From: UMGS1307 sp964523005
Lineage (GTDB): Bacteria; Bacillota; Clostridia; Oscillospirales; CAG-382
Reading direction: 5' to 3'
Assembly: GCA_964523005.1 (NCBI GenBank)
Contig: CAZFZL010000053.1
Location: 1-10,437, forward strand
Length of the DNA stretch: 10,437 bases
Made by a program: the position numbers and the translations under genes. The notes beneath the pieces are model-generated. The model saw nothing but the letters and a program-made list of their open reading frames with translations. It did no database searches and was not told the DNA's origin. Positions 1-6,457 of this stretch are shown piece after piece. Numbering within the stretch: position 1 is the first letter of the stretch; every line of letters begins with the position of its first letter.

Positions 1-477
1 GAAGCCCTGTCCGGTGACGTATTGTTCCACCGCGGCAGAAATATCGCCTATTCTGTTTCCCTCCACAGCCATTTCCTTACCTTCAAAAAAGGCTTGGCGC
101 GTGACTGCTATGAGCTTTTTCGCCTCATCGCTTATTTCACCGACAGGGAATGTTGCCGCCGTATCGCCGTGGAATCCCTTCAGAAACGCGCCGACATCGA
201 TCTTTACGATATCTCCGTTTTTCAGGACTCTGTTTGACGGTATGCCGTGAATTATTTCTTCGTTTACACTGATGCACGCGGATGCGGGGAATCCTCCGTA
301 ATGGAGGAAGGAAGGCTTTGCGCCGTGAGAGGTGATAAACTCGCGTATCTTTGTATCGATATGATGAGTCGTTACACCTTCGGCGACGAGTGAACCGCCG
401 TACGCAAGTGCGTTGCCCGACAGTCTGCCCGCCTCGCGCATTGCCTTGATTTCCGCGCTGCTCTTTATATATATCAT
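1..477 (-). CDS. map: Methionine aminopeptidase type I (partial, C-terminus beyond window)
   Basis: Removes the N-terminal initiator methionine from nascent proteins in the cytoplasm, using a two-metal centre. I translated it by hand from the ATG at 477; the frame stays open for 159 codons to position 1, so the C-terminal third or more is missing (the type I family is about 250 residues). The start MIYIKSSAEIKAMREAGRL matches the family N-terminus. Visible active-site residues are His77 in EEIIHGIP, Asp94 in KIDVG and Asp105 in HGDTAATF, matching H79, D97 and D108 of E. coli Map. There is no long N-terminal SH3-linker zinc extension, so it is the short type Ia form. The start overlaps the adk stop as ATGA. 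No clear ribosome binding site precedes it, so translation is probably coupled to adk. Confidence 0.95.
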   Translation of the reverse strand, partial: MIYIKSSAEIKAMREAGRLSGNALAYGGSLVAEGVTTHHIDTKIREFITSHGAKPSFLHYGGFPASACISVNEEIIHGIPSNRVLKNGDIVKIDVGAFLKGFHGDTAATFPVGEISDEAKKLIAVTRQAFFEGKEMAVEGNRIGDISAAVEQYVTGQGF

Positions 478-1106
478 ACTTCGAGCGCTTTCAATGTAAG
501 AGCCGTAGTATCTTCTACTTTATCCTGACCCTGCACTATGCGCAGGAGTCCTTTTTTGCGATAGTAGTCCGCGACCGGCTCAGTTTCGCTGTGGTAGACG
601 TTGAGTCTGCTTCTGACGACCGTGGGGTCATCGTCCTTACGGACAGTCAGCTCAGCACCGCACTTGTCACAGTGGATATTATCAGTTGTAGGGTTATATT
701 TTGTATGATAGGTAGCTCCGCAAGCAGGGCACGAGCGTCTTCCGCTCATACGCTCGACGATTATCTCGTCGTCAAGCTCGAGCGAGAGCACTGCGTCGAT
801 CCGAGCACCCATGGCGTCGAGCGCCTGAGCCTGAGCGAGCGTGCGGGGGAAGCCGTCAAGGATGAAACCGTTTTTGCAGTCGTCGTCATTTATACGGTCT
901 TTGATGATACCGATAACGACGCTGTCCGGTACAAGCTTTCCGCTTTCCATAAAGGCTTTTGCCTCGAGTCCCATTTTCGTGCCGTTCTTGACCGCTTCTC
1001 TCAAAGCGTTGCCGGTCGAGATCGTGGGGATCGAAAGCCTTTTGCTGACTATTTCTGCCTGAGTGCCTTTACCGGCACCTGGAGGGCCGAAGAAAATTAT
1101 TTTCAT
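474..1106 (-). CDS. adk: Adenylate kinase, zinc-LID type
   Basis: Catalyses ATP + AMP = 2 ADP in the cytoplasm. The 210-residue protein is the long-LID form. The P-loop GPPGAGKGT is at residues 7-15, the AMP-binding region TGNALR at 31-36, and GFPRT at 85-89. A zinc-binding LID has cysteines 126/129 and 146/149 (CPAC and CDKC), and DDDPTVVRSRL at 158-168 carries catalytic arginines. Four-cysteine LIDs are typical of Gram-positive and many other bacteria; E. coli Adk lacks them. I chose the ATG at 1106 over an upstream in-frame TTG at 1124, because MKIIFFGPP is the standard N-terminus and AGAAGGA lies at 1111-1117 at suitable spacing. It lies 14 bases after secY and overlaps map by 4 bases. 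Confidence 0.97.
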   Translation of the reverse strand: MKIIFFGPPGAGKGTQAEIVSKRLSIPTISTGNALREAVKNGTKMGLEAKAFMESGKLVPDSVVIGIIKDRINDDDCKNGFILDGFPRTLAQAQALDAMGARIDAVLSLELDDEIIVERMSGRRSCPACGATYHTKYNPTTDNIHCDKCGAELTVRKDDDPTVVRSRLNVYHSETEPVADYYRKKGLLRIVQGQDKVEDTTALTLKALEV

Positions 1107-1110
1107 AAGT

Positions 1111-1117
1111 TCCTTCT
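1111..1117 (-). promoter_or_regulatory. Ribosome binding site deciding the adk start
   Basis: AGAAGGA reads on the minus strand four bases before the ATG at 1106. The alternative TTG start at 1124 would lie upstream of this site and add six residues (MRKKEL) not found in the family, so the ATG is preferred. Confidence 0.7.
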
Positions 1118-1120
1118 TTC

Positions 1121-2404
1121 TCAATCAAGGAAGCCCTTGTAGTGCCGCATCGTGATCTGACTTTCAAGGTCTCTGGTAGTTTCTATTGCTACACCGACGA
1201 CTATGAGGAGTGACGAACCGCCGAATGCGATATATGAAAGGCTGGGATTGATTGCAGCGAGAACCGCCGGGAATACTGCGATGATTCCGAGGAAGAACGC
1301 GCCGATAAGAGTGATCCTGTTGAGGACTTTTCTGATGTAGTTTGCGGTCGGCAGACCGGGACGGTATCCGAGAATCGTTCCGCCGTTCTTCTGAAGGTTG
1401 TTTGCGACTTCTACCGGGTTAAACGAGATAAGCAGGTAGAAATACGAGAAAGCAATGATCAGTACGAACAATAGAATCGAGTAGATCGGTTTCGTTGAGC
1501 TGAATGCGTTGATGAACTTTGCCCAAAGTGTTGTGTCTGAAGAAGGCGGGAATATAAGCTTAAGCGTTGCGGGAAGCGCAACTATCGCGTTTGCGAAGAT
1601 GATCGGCATAACGCCGCTCATGTTGAGCTTAATTGGCAGGTGAGTGCTCATGCCGCCATACATTTTTCTGCCGACGACCTTCTTTGCGTACTGCACAGGC
1701 AGACGTCTCTCGGCGTTTGTCATAAATACGACGAAGATGATGATAATACCCATTACAAGCACTGTCAAAGCGAAGAGCCACCACTTAAGTGAACCGCTGT
1801 TTATGTTTGCGATGGAGTTGATGAGCATTGTCGGGCCGCGTGAAACGATGCTTGCAAAGAGTATTACGGAAATACCGTTTCCGATACCCATATCGTTGAT
1901 CTTTTCAGCAAGCCACATGATTATCGCCGAACCTGCAATAAAAGAAATTACAATTACTATTGCGGCGCCGATTCCTTCATTGAAGAGGACATTGTAGCTT
2001 TTAATAGTGATATAATAACCGATTGCCATGACAGCAGCGAGTCCGATCGTTACGTAACGTGTGATCGTTGCGATCTTTTTCTGGCCATCAGGTCCGGATT
2101 TCTGCAGCTTTTCGAGAGCCGGAATAGCTATTGTAAGAAGCTGCATAATGATAGACGACGTAATATAAGGTGAAATAGACAGAGCGAATATTGTAGCCTT
2201 TGAAAAAGCGTCGCCGCTGAGTGTATTGAAGTATGCAAGGAGAGATTCGCTGTCCGTAGAAAACAGCTCAGAAAGCGCTGCACTGTCCACAAAGGGCACG
2301 GGGATAACCGATCCGATCCTAAAAAGGAGAAGCACCATCAATGTGAAAATAATCTTCTTTCGCAGATCAGGCAGTTTCCACGCGTTCTGAAAAGTCTGGA
2401 ACAT
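1121..2404 (-). CDS. secY: Preprotein translocase subunit SecY
   Basis: Central channel of the SecYEG translocon in the cytoplasmic membrane; it passes or inserts Sec-dependent proteins. At 427 residues it is full length. About ten hydrophobic segments can be seen, the first at about 17-37 and the last at about 393-407. Conserved stretches include GIGNGISVILFASIVSR (173-189), RRLPVQYAKKVVGRKMYGG (233-251, cytoplasmic loop 4), GYRPGLPTANYI (346-357, cytoplasmic loop 5, a ribosome and SecA contact) and the C-terminal RDLESQITMRHYKGFL. The region after the first membrane segment (about 60-75) should form the plug. The ATG overlaps the rplO stop (TAATG), and AGAGGTG inside the rplO 3' end serves as ribosome binding site, so translation is probably coupled to L15. 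Confidence 0.98.
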   Translation of the reverse strand: MFQTFQNAWKLPDLRKKIIFTLMVLLLFRIGSVIPVPFVDSAALSELFSTDSESLLAYFNTLSGDAFSKATIFALSISPYITSSIIMQLLTIAIPALEKLQKSGPDGQKKIATITRYVTIGLAAVMAIGYYITIKSYNVLFNEGIGAAIVIVISFIAGSAIIMWLAEKINDMGIGNGISVILFASIVSRGPTMLINSIANINSGSLKWWLFALTVLVMGIIIIFVVFMTNAERRLPVQYAKKVVGRKMYGGMSTHLPIKLNMSGVMPIIFANAIVALPATLKLIFPPSSDTTLWAKFINAFSSTKPIYSILLFVLIIAFSYFYLLISFNPVEVANNLQKNGGTILGYRPGLPTANYIRKVLNRITLIGAFFLGIIAVFPAVLAAINPSLSYIAFGGSSLLIVVGVAIETTRDLESQITMRHYKGFLD

Positions 2405-2844
2405 TATAGCACCTCTGCCTTTCCGCCTGCCGCTTCAATCTTTTCCTTTGCGTTCTGGGAAAAGACATTCGCTTTGACGGTCAGCTTTTTGGTGATCTCG
2501 CCGTTGCCAAGGATCTTGAGACCGTCTTTGGCATTGCCTATTAAGCCTTCGTTGAGCAAAAGCTCTGCGTCGACTGTTGTGCCGTCTTCAAATCTATCAA
2601 ATCTGCTGATGTTAACGGTGGCATAGTCCGTCGCAAAACGGTTTTTAAAGCCTCTCTTGGGAAGTCTTCTGTATATCGGAAGCTGTCCGCCTTCGAAGCC
2701 GGGACGTACTCCGCCGCCTGAACGTGCGTTCTGACCCTTGTGGCCGCGTCCTGCGGTCTTTCCGTTGCCGCTACCCGTTCCTCTGCCTTTACGATATTTG
2801 CTTTTGACCGAGCCGGGCGCCGGAGAAAGTTCATGAAGCTTCAT
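2404..2844 (-). CDS. rplO: 50S ribosomal protein L15
   Basis: Large-subunit protein that binds 23S rRNA and helps late 50S assembly. The 146 residues are normal for the family. The N-terminal half is a basic, glycine-rich extension: MKLHELSPAPG at 1-11, GRGTGSGNGKTAGRGHKGQ at 20-38 and GGGVRPGFEGGQLPIYRRLPK at 43-63 (all conserved). The C-terminal half is the globular domain ending KIEAAGGKAEVL. A strong AAGGAGGA precedes the start, and the gene sits between rpmD (17-base gap) and secY (one-base overlap). L15 followed by secY is one of the most conserved joins in bacterial genomes. Confidence 0.98.
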   Translation of the reverse strand: MKLHELSPAPGSVKSKYRKGRGTGSGNGKTAGRGHKGQNARSGGGVRPGFEGGQLPIYRRLPKRGFKNRFATDYATVNISRFDRFEDGTTVDAELLLNEGLIGNAKDGLKILGNGEITKKLTVKANVFSQNAKEKIEAAGGKAEVL

Positions 2845-2861
2845 AGTAGTTCCTCCTTTTC

Positions 2862-3044
2862 TTATTCAGCTGCTTCGACCTTGACAAGGTAAGATATAAG
2901 AAAGAGTTTGCCGTCTATGGCAGGATTCTTTTCAACGATCTTGAAATCGCCTATCTTGTTCAAGCCCAAGGATTTTGCAGTGTCGATATGGTTCTTCTTA
3001 CGGCCTATAAGACTCTTGGTCAGAGTGACCTTTATTTTTTCCAT
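2862..3044 (-). CDS. rpmD: 50S ribosomal protein L30
   Basis: Small 60-residue protein of the large subunit, the usual size for the bacterial form. The N-terminal strand KIKVTLTKSLIGRKKNH and the later LGLNKIGD segment match the family's ferredoxin-like fold. The C-terminus LISYLVKVEAAE corresponds to the usual VxHLVKVEE. The middle (FKIVEKNPAIDGKLF) keeps the proline/alanine turn that precedes the last helix. Its ribosome binding site AGGAGG overlaps the rpsE TAG stop, so it is likely coupled to S5. Confidence 0.96.
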   Translation of the reverse strand: MEKIKVTLTKSLIGRKKNHIDTAKSLGLNKIGDFKIVEKNPAIDGKLFLISYLVKVEAAE

Positions 3045-3052
3045 CTTAACGA

Positions 3053-3059
3053 CCTCCTA
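3053..3059 (-). promoter_or_regulatory. rpmD ribosome binding site merged with the rpsE stop codon
   Basis: On the minus strand the sequence reads TAGGAGG, followed by eight bases and ATG. The rpsE stop TAG supplies the first bases of the AGGAGG motif. Ribosomes ending S5 therefore finish on the L30 initiation site, which favours coupled and balanced synthesis. Confidence 0.75.
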
Positions 3060-3560
3060 CTTTATGCTGTCTGCCGGGATGCCACGCATAAGTGCGACTT
3101 CCTCAACCGTTTTAAGCTCTTTAAGAGCCTCGAACGTGGCTTTGACGACGTTTACTTTGTTATTAGAGCGCAGTGATTTTGATCTTACGTCACGGTATCC
3201 GGCGATCTCGAGCACTTTACGCACCGTGCCGCCGGCGATGATACCGGTACCGGGTGCAGCCGGCTTCAGGAGAACCTTTCCTGCGCCGAATATACCGGTC
3301 ACCTCGTGAGGTATCGTCGTTCCTACCAGCGGAACACTAATAAGATTCTTTTTGGCTTCTTCCATTGCTTTACGGATAGCTTCCTGAGCTTCCGTTGCTT
3401 TTCCCAGACCGTATCCGACATGTCCGTTTCCGTCACCAACGACGACGATTGCGGCAAGTCTGCCTATACGTCCGCCCTTGACTGTTTTAGAAACGCGTTT
3501 TGTATCAACAACATCTTCTCTGAGGTCAAGCACGGTATAATCGATTCTGTTATTAGCCAT
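3057..3560 (-). CDS. rpsE: 30S ribosomal protein S5
   Basis: Small-subunit protein that contacts 16S rRNA helices near the decoding region; it acts in fidelity and is a known site of spectinomycin resistance changes. At 167 residues it is standard. The N-terminal double-stranded-RNA-binding domain spans about 21-90, with VSKTVKGGR at 23-31 (spectinomycin loop), VVVGDGNGHVGYGLGKA at 39-55 and the PHEV turn. The C-terminal domain includes GTGIIAGGTVRKVLEIAG at 104-121. The stretch right after the loop, RIGRLAAI, departs from the usual aromatic-containing pattern (E. coli RIFSFTAL). No change is seen in the KGGR residues themselves. It lies 12 bases after rplR, with a GGAGG site. Confidence 0.98.
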   Translation of the reverse strand: MANNRIDYTVLDLREDVVDTKRVSKTVKGGRIGRLAAIVVVGDGNGHVGYGLGKATEAQEAIRKAMEEAKKNLISVPLVGTTIPHEVTGIFGAGKVLLKPAAPGTGIIAGGTVRKVLEIAGYRDVRSKSLRSNNKVNVVKATFEALKELKTVEEVALMRGIPADSIK

Positions 3561-3572
3561 TTTCTTCCTCCG

Positions 3573-3932
3573 TTAAAATTTCAGACCGGCTTCACGGGCT
3601 GCTTCGGCGAGTGCCTGTACGCGTCCGTGGTAAAGGTAACCGCCTCTGTCGAATACGACATCTTCGATACCTTTAGCAAGTGCTCTTTCGGCTACGAGCT
3701 TGCCAATTTTTTTGGCAGAGGCGATATTACCGCCCTCGTTACCGAATTCCTTTTCAACGCTGGAAGCTGACACGAGTGTTCCGCCCGTTATATCGTCGAT
3801 TATCTGGGCATAGATATTGTTTTCAGAACGGTAAACCGACAGACGCGGCTTTGCTGCCGTTCCTGATATTTTTGCTCTGATTCTCTTATGTCTCTTGACA
3901 CGCTTTACATTGCTGTCAGTACGAGTATACAT
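3573..3932 (-). CDS. rplR: 50S ribosomal protein L18
   Basis: Binds 5S rRNA together with L5 and anchors it to the large subunit in the central protuberance. It has 119 residues, typical length. The very basic N-terminal tail (VKRVKRHKRIRAKISGT, 9-25) is followed by the folded domain beginning RLSVYRSENNIYAQIIDD, then VSASS (55-59), a glycine-containing loop at 64-69, and the C-terminal VVFDRGGYLYHGRVQALAEAAR at 92-113, the family's most conserved block. The upstream GAAGGGAAG is the weakest ribosome binding site among the ribosomal genes here. The preceding gap from rplF is 20 bases. Confidence 0.98.
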   Translation of the reverse strand: MYTRTDSNVKRVKRHKRIRAKISGTAAKPRLSVYRSENNIYAQIIDDITGGTLVSASSVEKEFGNEGGNIASAKKIGKLVAERALAKGIEDVVFDRGGYLYHGRVQALAEAAREAGLKF

Positions 3933-3952
3933 TGACTGTCACTTCCCTTCAC

Positions 3953-4492
3953 TTACTTGCCGGCTTTACCGGTCTTGCGCCTTATGTGCTCGTCGTTGTA
4001 CTTCACACCTTTTCCGAGATAAGGCTCAGGCGGTCTCTTCGCACGGATCTCAGCGGCTATCTGACCGACTGCCTGCTTGTCGGCACCTTTGACGATGATC
4101 TTATTAGGATCAGGCGTCGTGAAGGTTATGCCTTCGGGTGCTTCTACGTTTATCGGGTGGGAATAGCCGAGGTTGAGAACGAGCGTTTTTCCCTGGGCTG
4201 CTGCTTTATAGCCAACGCCGTTGATCTCGAGTATTCTTTCAAACTCATGAGTTACACCATGAACCATATTGTTGATTATAGCTCTCGTGAGTCCATGGAG
4301 CGATCTGTGCTGACGATCGTCGGACGGGCGAGTCACGGTTATTACATCGCCGTCTATTTCGATTTTCATATCACTTGAAAGAGACTGCTGAAGCGTTCCC
4401 TTCGGGCCTTTTACGGTAACGAGGTTGTTGTCCGCAATGTCCACTGTGACGCCTGCCGGTATTGTGATCGGCATTCTGCCTATTCTTGACAT
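3953..4492 (-). CDS. rplF: 50S ribosomal protein L6
   Basis: Large-subunit protein near the sarcin-ricin loop and the elongation-factor binding site. It has 179 residues, full length. Two repeated alpha/beta domains are visible: the first begins MSRIGRMPITIPAGV and contains VTVKGPKGTL (25-34); the second starts near 84 and holds INGVGYKAAAQGKTLVLNLGYSHP (90-113). The C-terminal AEIRAKRPPEPYLGKGVKY (147-165) is the family signature that contacts rRNA, followed by the basic tail RRKTGKAGK. The start has AAGGAGGA about nine bases upstream. No sign of truncation or odd composition. Confidence 0.98.
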   Translation of the reverse strand: MSRIGRMPITIPAGVTVDIADNNLVTVKGPKGTLQQSLSSDMKIEIDGDVITVTRPSDDRQHRSLHGLTRAIINNMVHGVTHEFERILEINGVGYKAAAQGKTLVLNLGYSHPINVEAPEGITFTTPDPNKIIVKGADKQAVGQIAAEIRAKRPPEPYLGKGVKYNDEHIRRKTGKAGK

Positions 4493-4512
4493 CTTTCGTT
4501 TCCTCCTTACCC

Positions 4513-4911
4513 TTACCAGACGAACGCGAGCACTTCGCCGCCGATATTCTGCGTGCGTGCCGCTTTCTCAGTCATGATACCCTTCGAAGTGGATATAATG
4601 GCAATACCTAAACCGTTGCGTACCTTAGGCAGTTCCTGTGCGGAAGCATATATCCTGAGTCCGGGCTTGGATACTCTGCGTATCCCCTGTATGATTCTTG
4701 TCTTTCCGACACCGTATTTCAAGGTAACCTTGATCATTCCCTGCTTATTGTCCTCGACGCTTTCGAAGGATTTGATATATCCTTCATCGAGCAGGATCTG
4801 AGCGATAGCCTTTTTTACATTGGAAGCCGGTATATCGACAGTTTCGTGCTTAGCTGAATTCGCGTTTCTGATTCTTGTGAGCATATCTGCCACAACATCT
4901 GTAGCCTGCAT
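4513..4911 (-). CDS. rpsH: 30S ribosomal protein S8
   Basis: Primary binder of the central domain of 16S rRNA (helix 21) and needed for early 30S assembly. It has 132 residues, normal. The N-terminal domain starts DVVADMLTRIRNAN (5-18) and includes the conserved DIPASNVKKAIAQILLDEGYI region (26-46). The C-terminal block STSKGIMTEKAART (107-120), followed by IGGEVLAFVW, is the rRNA-binding signature. In E. coli S8 represses the spc operon by binding mRNA near the L5 start; I cannot show such a site here and mention it only as a family property. A strong AGAAGGAGGA precedes the ATG. Confidence 0.98.
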   Translation of the reverse strand: MQATDVVADMLTRIRNANSAKHETVDIPASNVKKAIAQILLDEGYIKSFESVEDNKQGMIKVTLKYGVGKTRIIQGIRRVSKPGLRIYASAQELPKVRNGLGIAIISTSKGIMTEKAARTQNIGGEVLAFVW

Positions 4912-4933
4912 TGTTTATCCTCCTTCTAAGCTA

Positions 4934-5119
4934 TTACCAGCTTGCCTTTTTTACTCCGGGAATTTCGCCCTTGTAGGCTTCGTTCCTGAAGCATATGCGA
5001 CAGATGCCGAACTTGCGCAAATACGCATGAGGGCGTCCGCAGATCTTGCATCTGTTGTATGCACGGGTCGAGAACTTTGGCGCGCGCTGCTGTTTGAGTT
5101 TTAATGATTTCTTTGCCAT
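4934..5119 (-). CDS. rpsN: 30S ribosomal protein S14, zinc-binding short form (type Z)
   Basis: Small-subunit head protein, added late in assembly. The 61-residue length and two CxxC pairs (Cys24/Cys27 and Cys40/Cys43) mark the zinc-containing C+ form, in contrast to the roughly 100-residue cysteine-free form of E. coli. The sequence begins MAKKSLKLKQQRAPKFSTRAY and has the usual CKICGRPHAYLRKFGICRIC core and the FRNEAYKGEIPGVKKASW end. Some Firmicutes also carry a zinc-free paralogue elsewhere, used under zinc shortage; none is in this window. Its ribosome binding site is AAAGGAGAG; the gaps are 17 bases to rplE and 22 to rpsH. Confidence 0.98.
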   Translation of the reverse strand: MAKKSLKLKQQRAPKFSTRAYNRCKICGRPHAYLRKFGICRICFRNEAYKGEIPGVKKASW

Positions 5120-5136
5120 TTGTTCGTCTCTCCTTT

Positions 5137-5679
5137 TCAGTCTTTCGCGAACGGTGCGCCGAGAAGTGAAAGAAGTGCTCTTGCTTCTTCATCGGTTTTT
5201 GCCGTTGTCACGAATACTATATCCATTCCTCTGATCTTATCGATTTTGTCGTATTCGATTTCCGGGAACACGAGCTGTTCCTTGAGGCCGAGTGAATAAT
5301 TTCCTCTGCCGTCGAACGCGTTCGCGCTTATCCCCTTGAAGTCTCTTACTCGCGGAAGATCGATATTGAAAAGCTTATCAACGAATACATACATTCTTTC
5401 GTCTCTGAGCGTTACCTTTGCGCCGATCTGAGAACCCTGGCGAAGCTTGAAGTTTGAAATTGACTTCTTTGCGATCGTCGGGATTGCTTTCTGACCTGTT
5501 ACCGTTGCTATATCGGTCATAATCGCATCAAGCACCTTTGGGTTGTCCTTTATTTCTGTGTCGCTGCAGTTTACTACAACCTTAACGAGCTTCGGGATCT
5601 GCATCGGACTGCTGTACGAAAACTTTTTCATAAGCTCAGGTGCAACGCTGTTCTTGTAAAAATCCTTAAGTCTTGACAT
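5137..5679 (-). CDS. rplE: 50S ribosomal protein L5
   Basis: Binds 5S rRNA and forms part of the central protuberance, touching the P-site tRNA. It has 180 residues, the usual length. The family signature IATVTGQKAIPTIAKKS is at 57-73, followed by NFKLRQGSQIGAKVTLR (76-92), NIDLPRVRDFKGIS (105-118), FDGRGNYSLGLKEQLVFPEI (122-141) and IRGMDIVFVTTAKTDEEA (149-166), all close to the bacterial consensus. The N-terminal strand reads VVVNCSDTEIKDN where most relatives have a form of INMGVGEA, a local divergence. The start has GGGAGGA upstream, 14 bases after rplX. Confidence 0.98.
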   Translation of the reverse strand: MSRLKDFYKNSVAPELMKKFSYSSPMQIPKLVKVVVNCSDTEIKDNPKVLDAIMTDIATVTGQKAIPTIAKKSISNFKLRQGSQIGAKVTLRDERMYVFVDKLFNIDLPRVRDFKGISANAFDGRGNYSLGLKEQLVFPEIEYDKIDKIRGMDIVFVTTAKTDEEARALLSLLGAPFAKD

Positions 5680-5693
5680 TTCTCATCCTCCCG

Positions 5694-6056
5694 TCAAAGA
5701 ATCTCGCCGCAGTTTGGTGTCTTGCAAACGCGGATGTGTTCCCCGTTTTCATTGACCTTGTGCGAAACTCTGACGCCTTTCTTGCAATTCGGGCAATAGA
5801 GCATGACCTTTGAGGCGATTATTGATCCTTCAGCCTTGACTATCCCACCGGCTTCGCCGGCTCTTCTGGGTTTGACATGCTTCGTGACCATGTTTACGCC
5901 TTCGACGATGACCTTGCCTTCTTTGGGTGAAGTCTGAAGGACCTTGCCTATGGCTTTGATATTATCGTTTTTCTTAGCGTTCTTTATACTGTTTTTGCCG
6001 CTAATGACTACGACTACGTCGCCTGTCTTAACGTGCAATTTCTCTTGCTGGCTCAT
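5694..6056 (-). CDS. rplX: 50S ribosomal protein L24 with KOW-loop insertion and Cys-rich C-terminus
   Basis: Early 50S assembly protein that binds the 5' end of 23S rRNA and later sits near the exit tunnel. Length is 120 residues, longer than the usual 100-108. The KOW domain starts at 9 (VKTGDVVVVISGK) and continues as GKVLQTSPKEGKVIVEGVNMVTKH (37-60). Between ISGK and GKVL, 15 residues (22-36, rich in Lys and Asn) replace the usual five or so such as DKGKT, an insertion of about ten. The C-terminal part has AEGSIIASKVMLYCPNC and RVCKTPNCGE: cysteines 88, 91, 111 and 116, like the zinc-ribbon-type ends of some bacterial L24 proteins but with a C-x4-C second pair. The frame is intact and all neighbours are normal, so I see a variant and not a broken gene. 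Confidence 0.97.
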   Translation of the reverse strand: MSQQEKLHVKTGDVVVVISGKNSIKNAKKNDNIKAIGKVLQTSPKEGKVIVEGVNMVTKHVKPRRAGEAGGIVKAEGSIIASKVMLYCPNCKKGVRVSHKVNENGEHIRVCKTPNCGEIL

Positions 6057-6071
6057 CTTATTTACCTCCGA

Positions 6072-6440
6072 TCATACAACTTCGGGGGCAAGCGAGAGTA
6101 TTTTCAGATAATTCTTATCTCTCAGCTCTCTTGCGACCGGCCCAAAGATACGCGTACCCTTGGGGTTGTTGTCTTCCTTGATGATGACGGCTGCGTTTTC
6201 GTCAAATTTCACGTATGAGCCGTCGGCTCTGTGTATTCCGCTGACCGTTCTGACAATGACTGCCTTGACGACCTCGCCTTTTTTGACAACGCCGCCGGGT
6301 GTTGCTTTTTTGACCGACGCGACGACTACGTCGCCCACGCCGGCATAGCGTCTGCCGGTGCCGCCGAGAACGCGAATGCACATTATTTCTTTCGCTCCGG
6401 TGTTATCGGCAACTTTCATATATGACTGTTGCTGTATCAT
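6072..6440 (-). CDS. rplN: 50S ribosomal protein L14
   Basis: Large-subunit protein at the interface, forming a bridge to 16S rRNA and serving as the docking site of the silencing factor RsfS. It has 122 residues, exactly the common length. MIQQQSYMKVADNTGAKEI at the N-terminus and the internal signature GDVVVASVKKATPGG (36-50) are canonical. VKFDENAAVII (77-87), GTRIFGPVARELR (95-107) and the end YLKILSLAPEVV complete the five-stranded barrel and its C-terminal helices. It is the first gene of the spc operon in E. coli. Here only 17 bases separate it from rpsQ, with a good GAGGAGGAAG site and no room for a separate promoter in the gap. Confidence 0.99.
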   Translation of the reverse strand: MIQQQSYMKVADNTGAKEIMCIRVLGGTGRRYAGVGDVVVASVKKATPGGVVKKGEVVKAVIVRTVSGIHRADGSYVKFDENAAVIIKEDNNPKGTRIFGPVARELRDKNYLKILSLAPEVV

Positions 6441-6457
6441 TCTGCTTCCTCCTCGGC

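Noticed and set aside
1107..1124. TTG start adding six residues to Adk
   Set aside because: The ribosome binding site lies after the TTG, and MKIIFFGPP is the normal family start.
591..1142. Open frame of 183 codons on the plus strand opposite adk
   Set aside because: Antisense shadow of adk; no plausible domain and no independent gene context.
2403..2408. TATAAT on the minus strand just before secY, as a possible -10 promoter element
   Set aside because: It arises from the CTA TAA end of rplO plus the secY start, and no TTGACA-like element sits at the right distance upstream.
2541..2834. Open frame of 97 codons overlapping rplO in another frame
   Set aside because: An Arg/Ala-rich shadow of the conserved rplO sequence, with no own start signal.
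4926..5192. Open frame of 88 codons overlapping rpsN in another frame
   Set aside because: Shadow of rpsN and the 3' end of rplE; the zinc S14 in the other frame is unambiguous.
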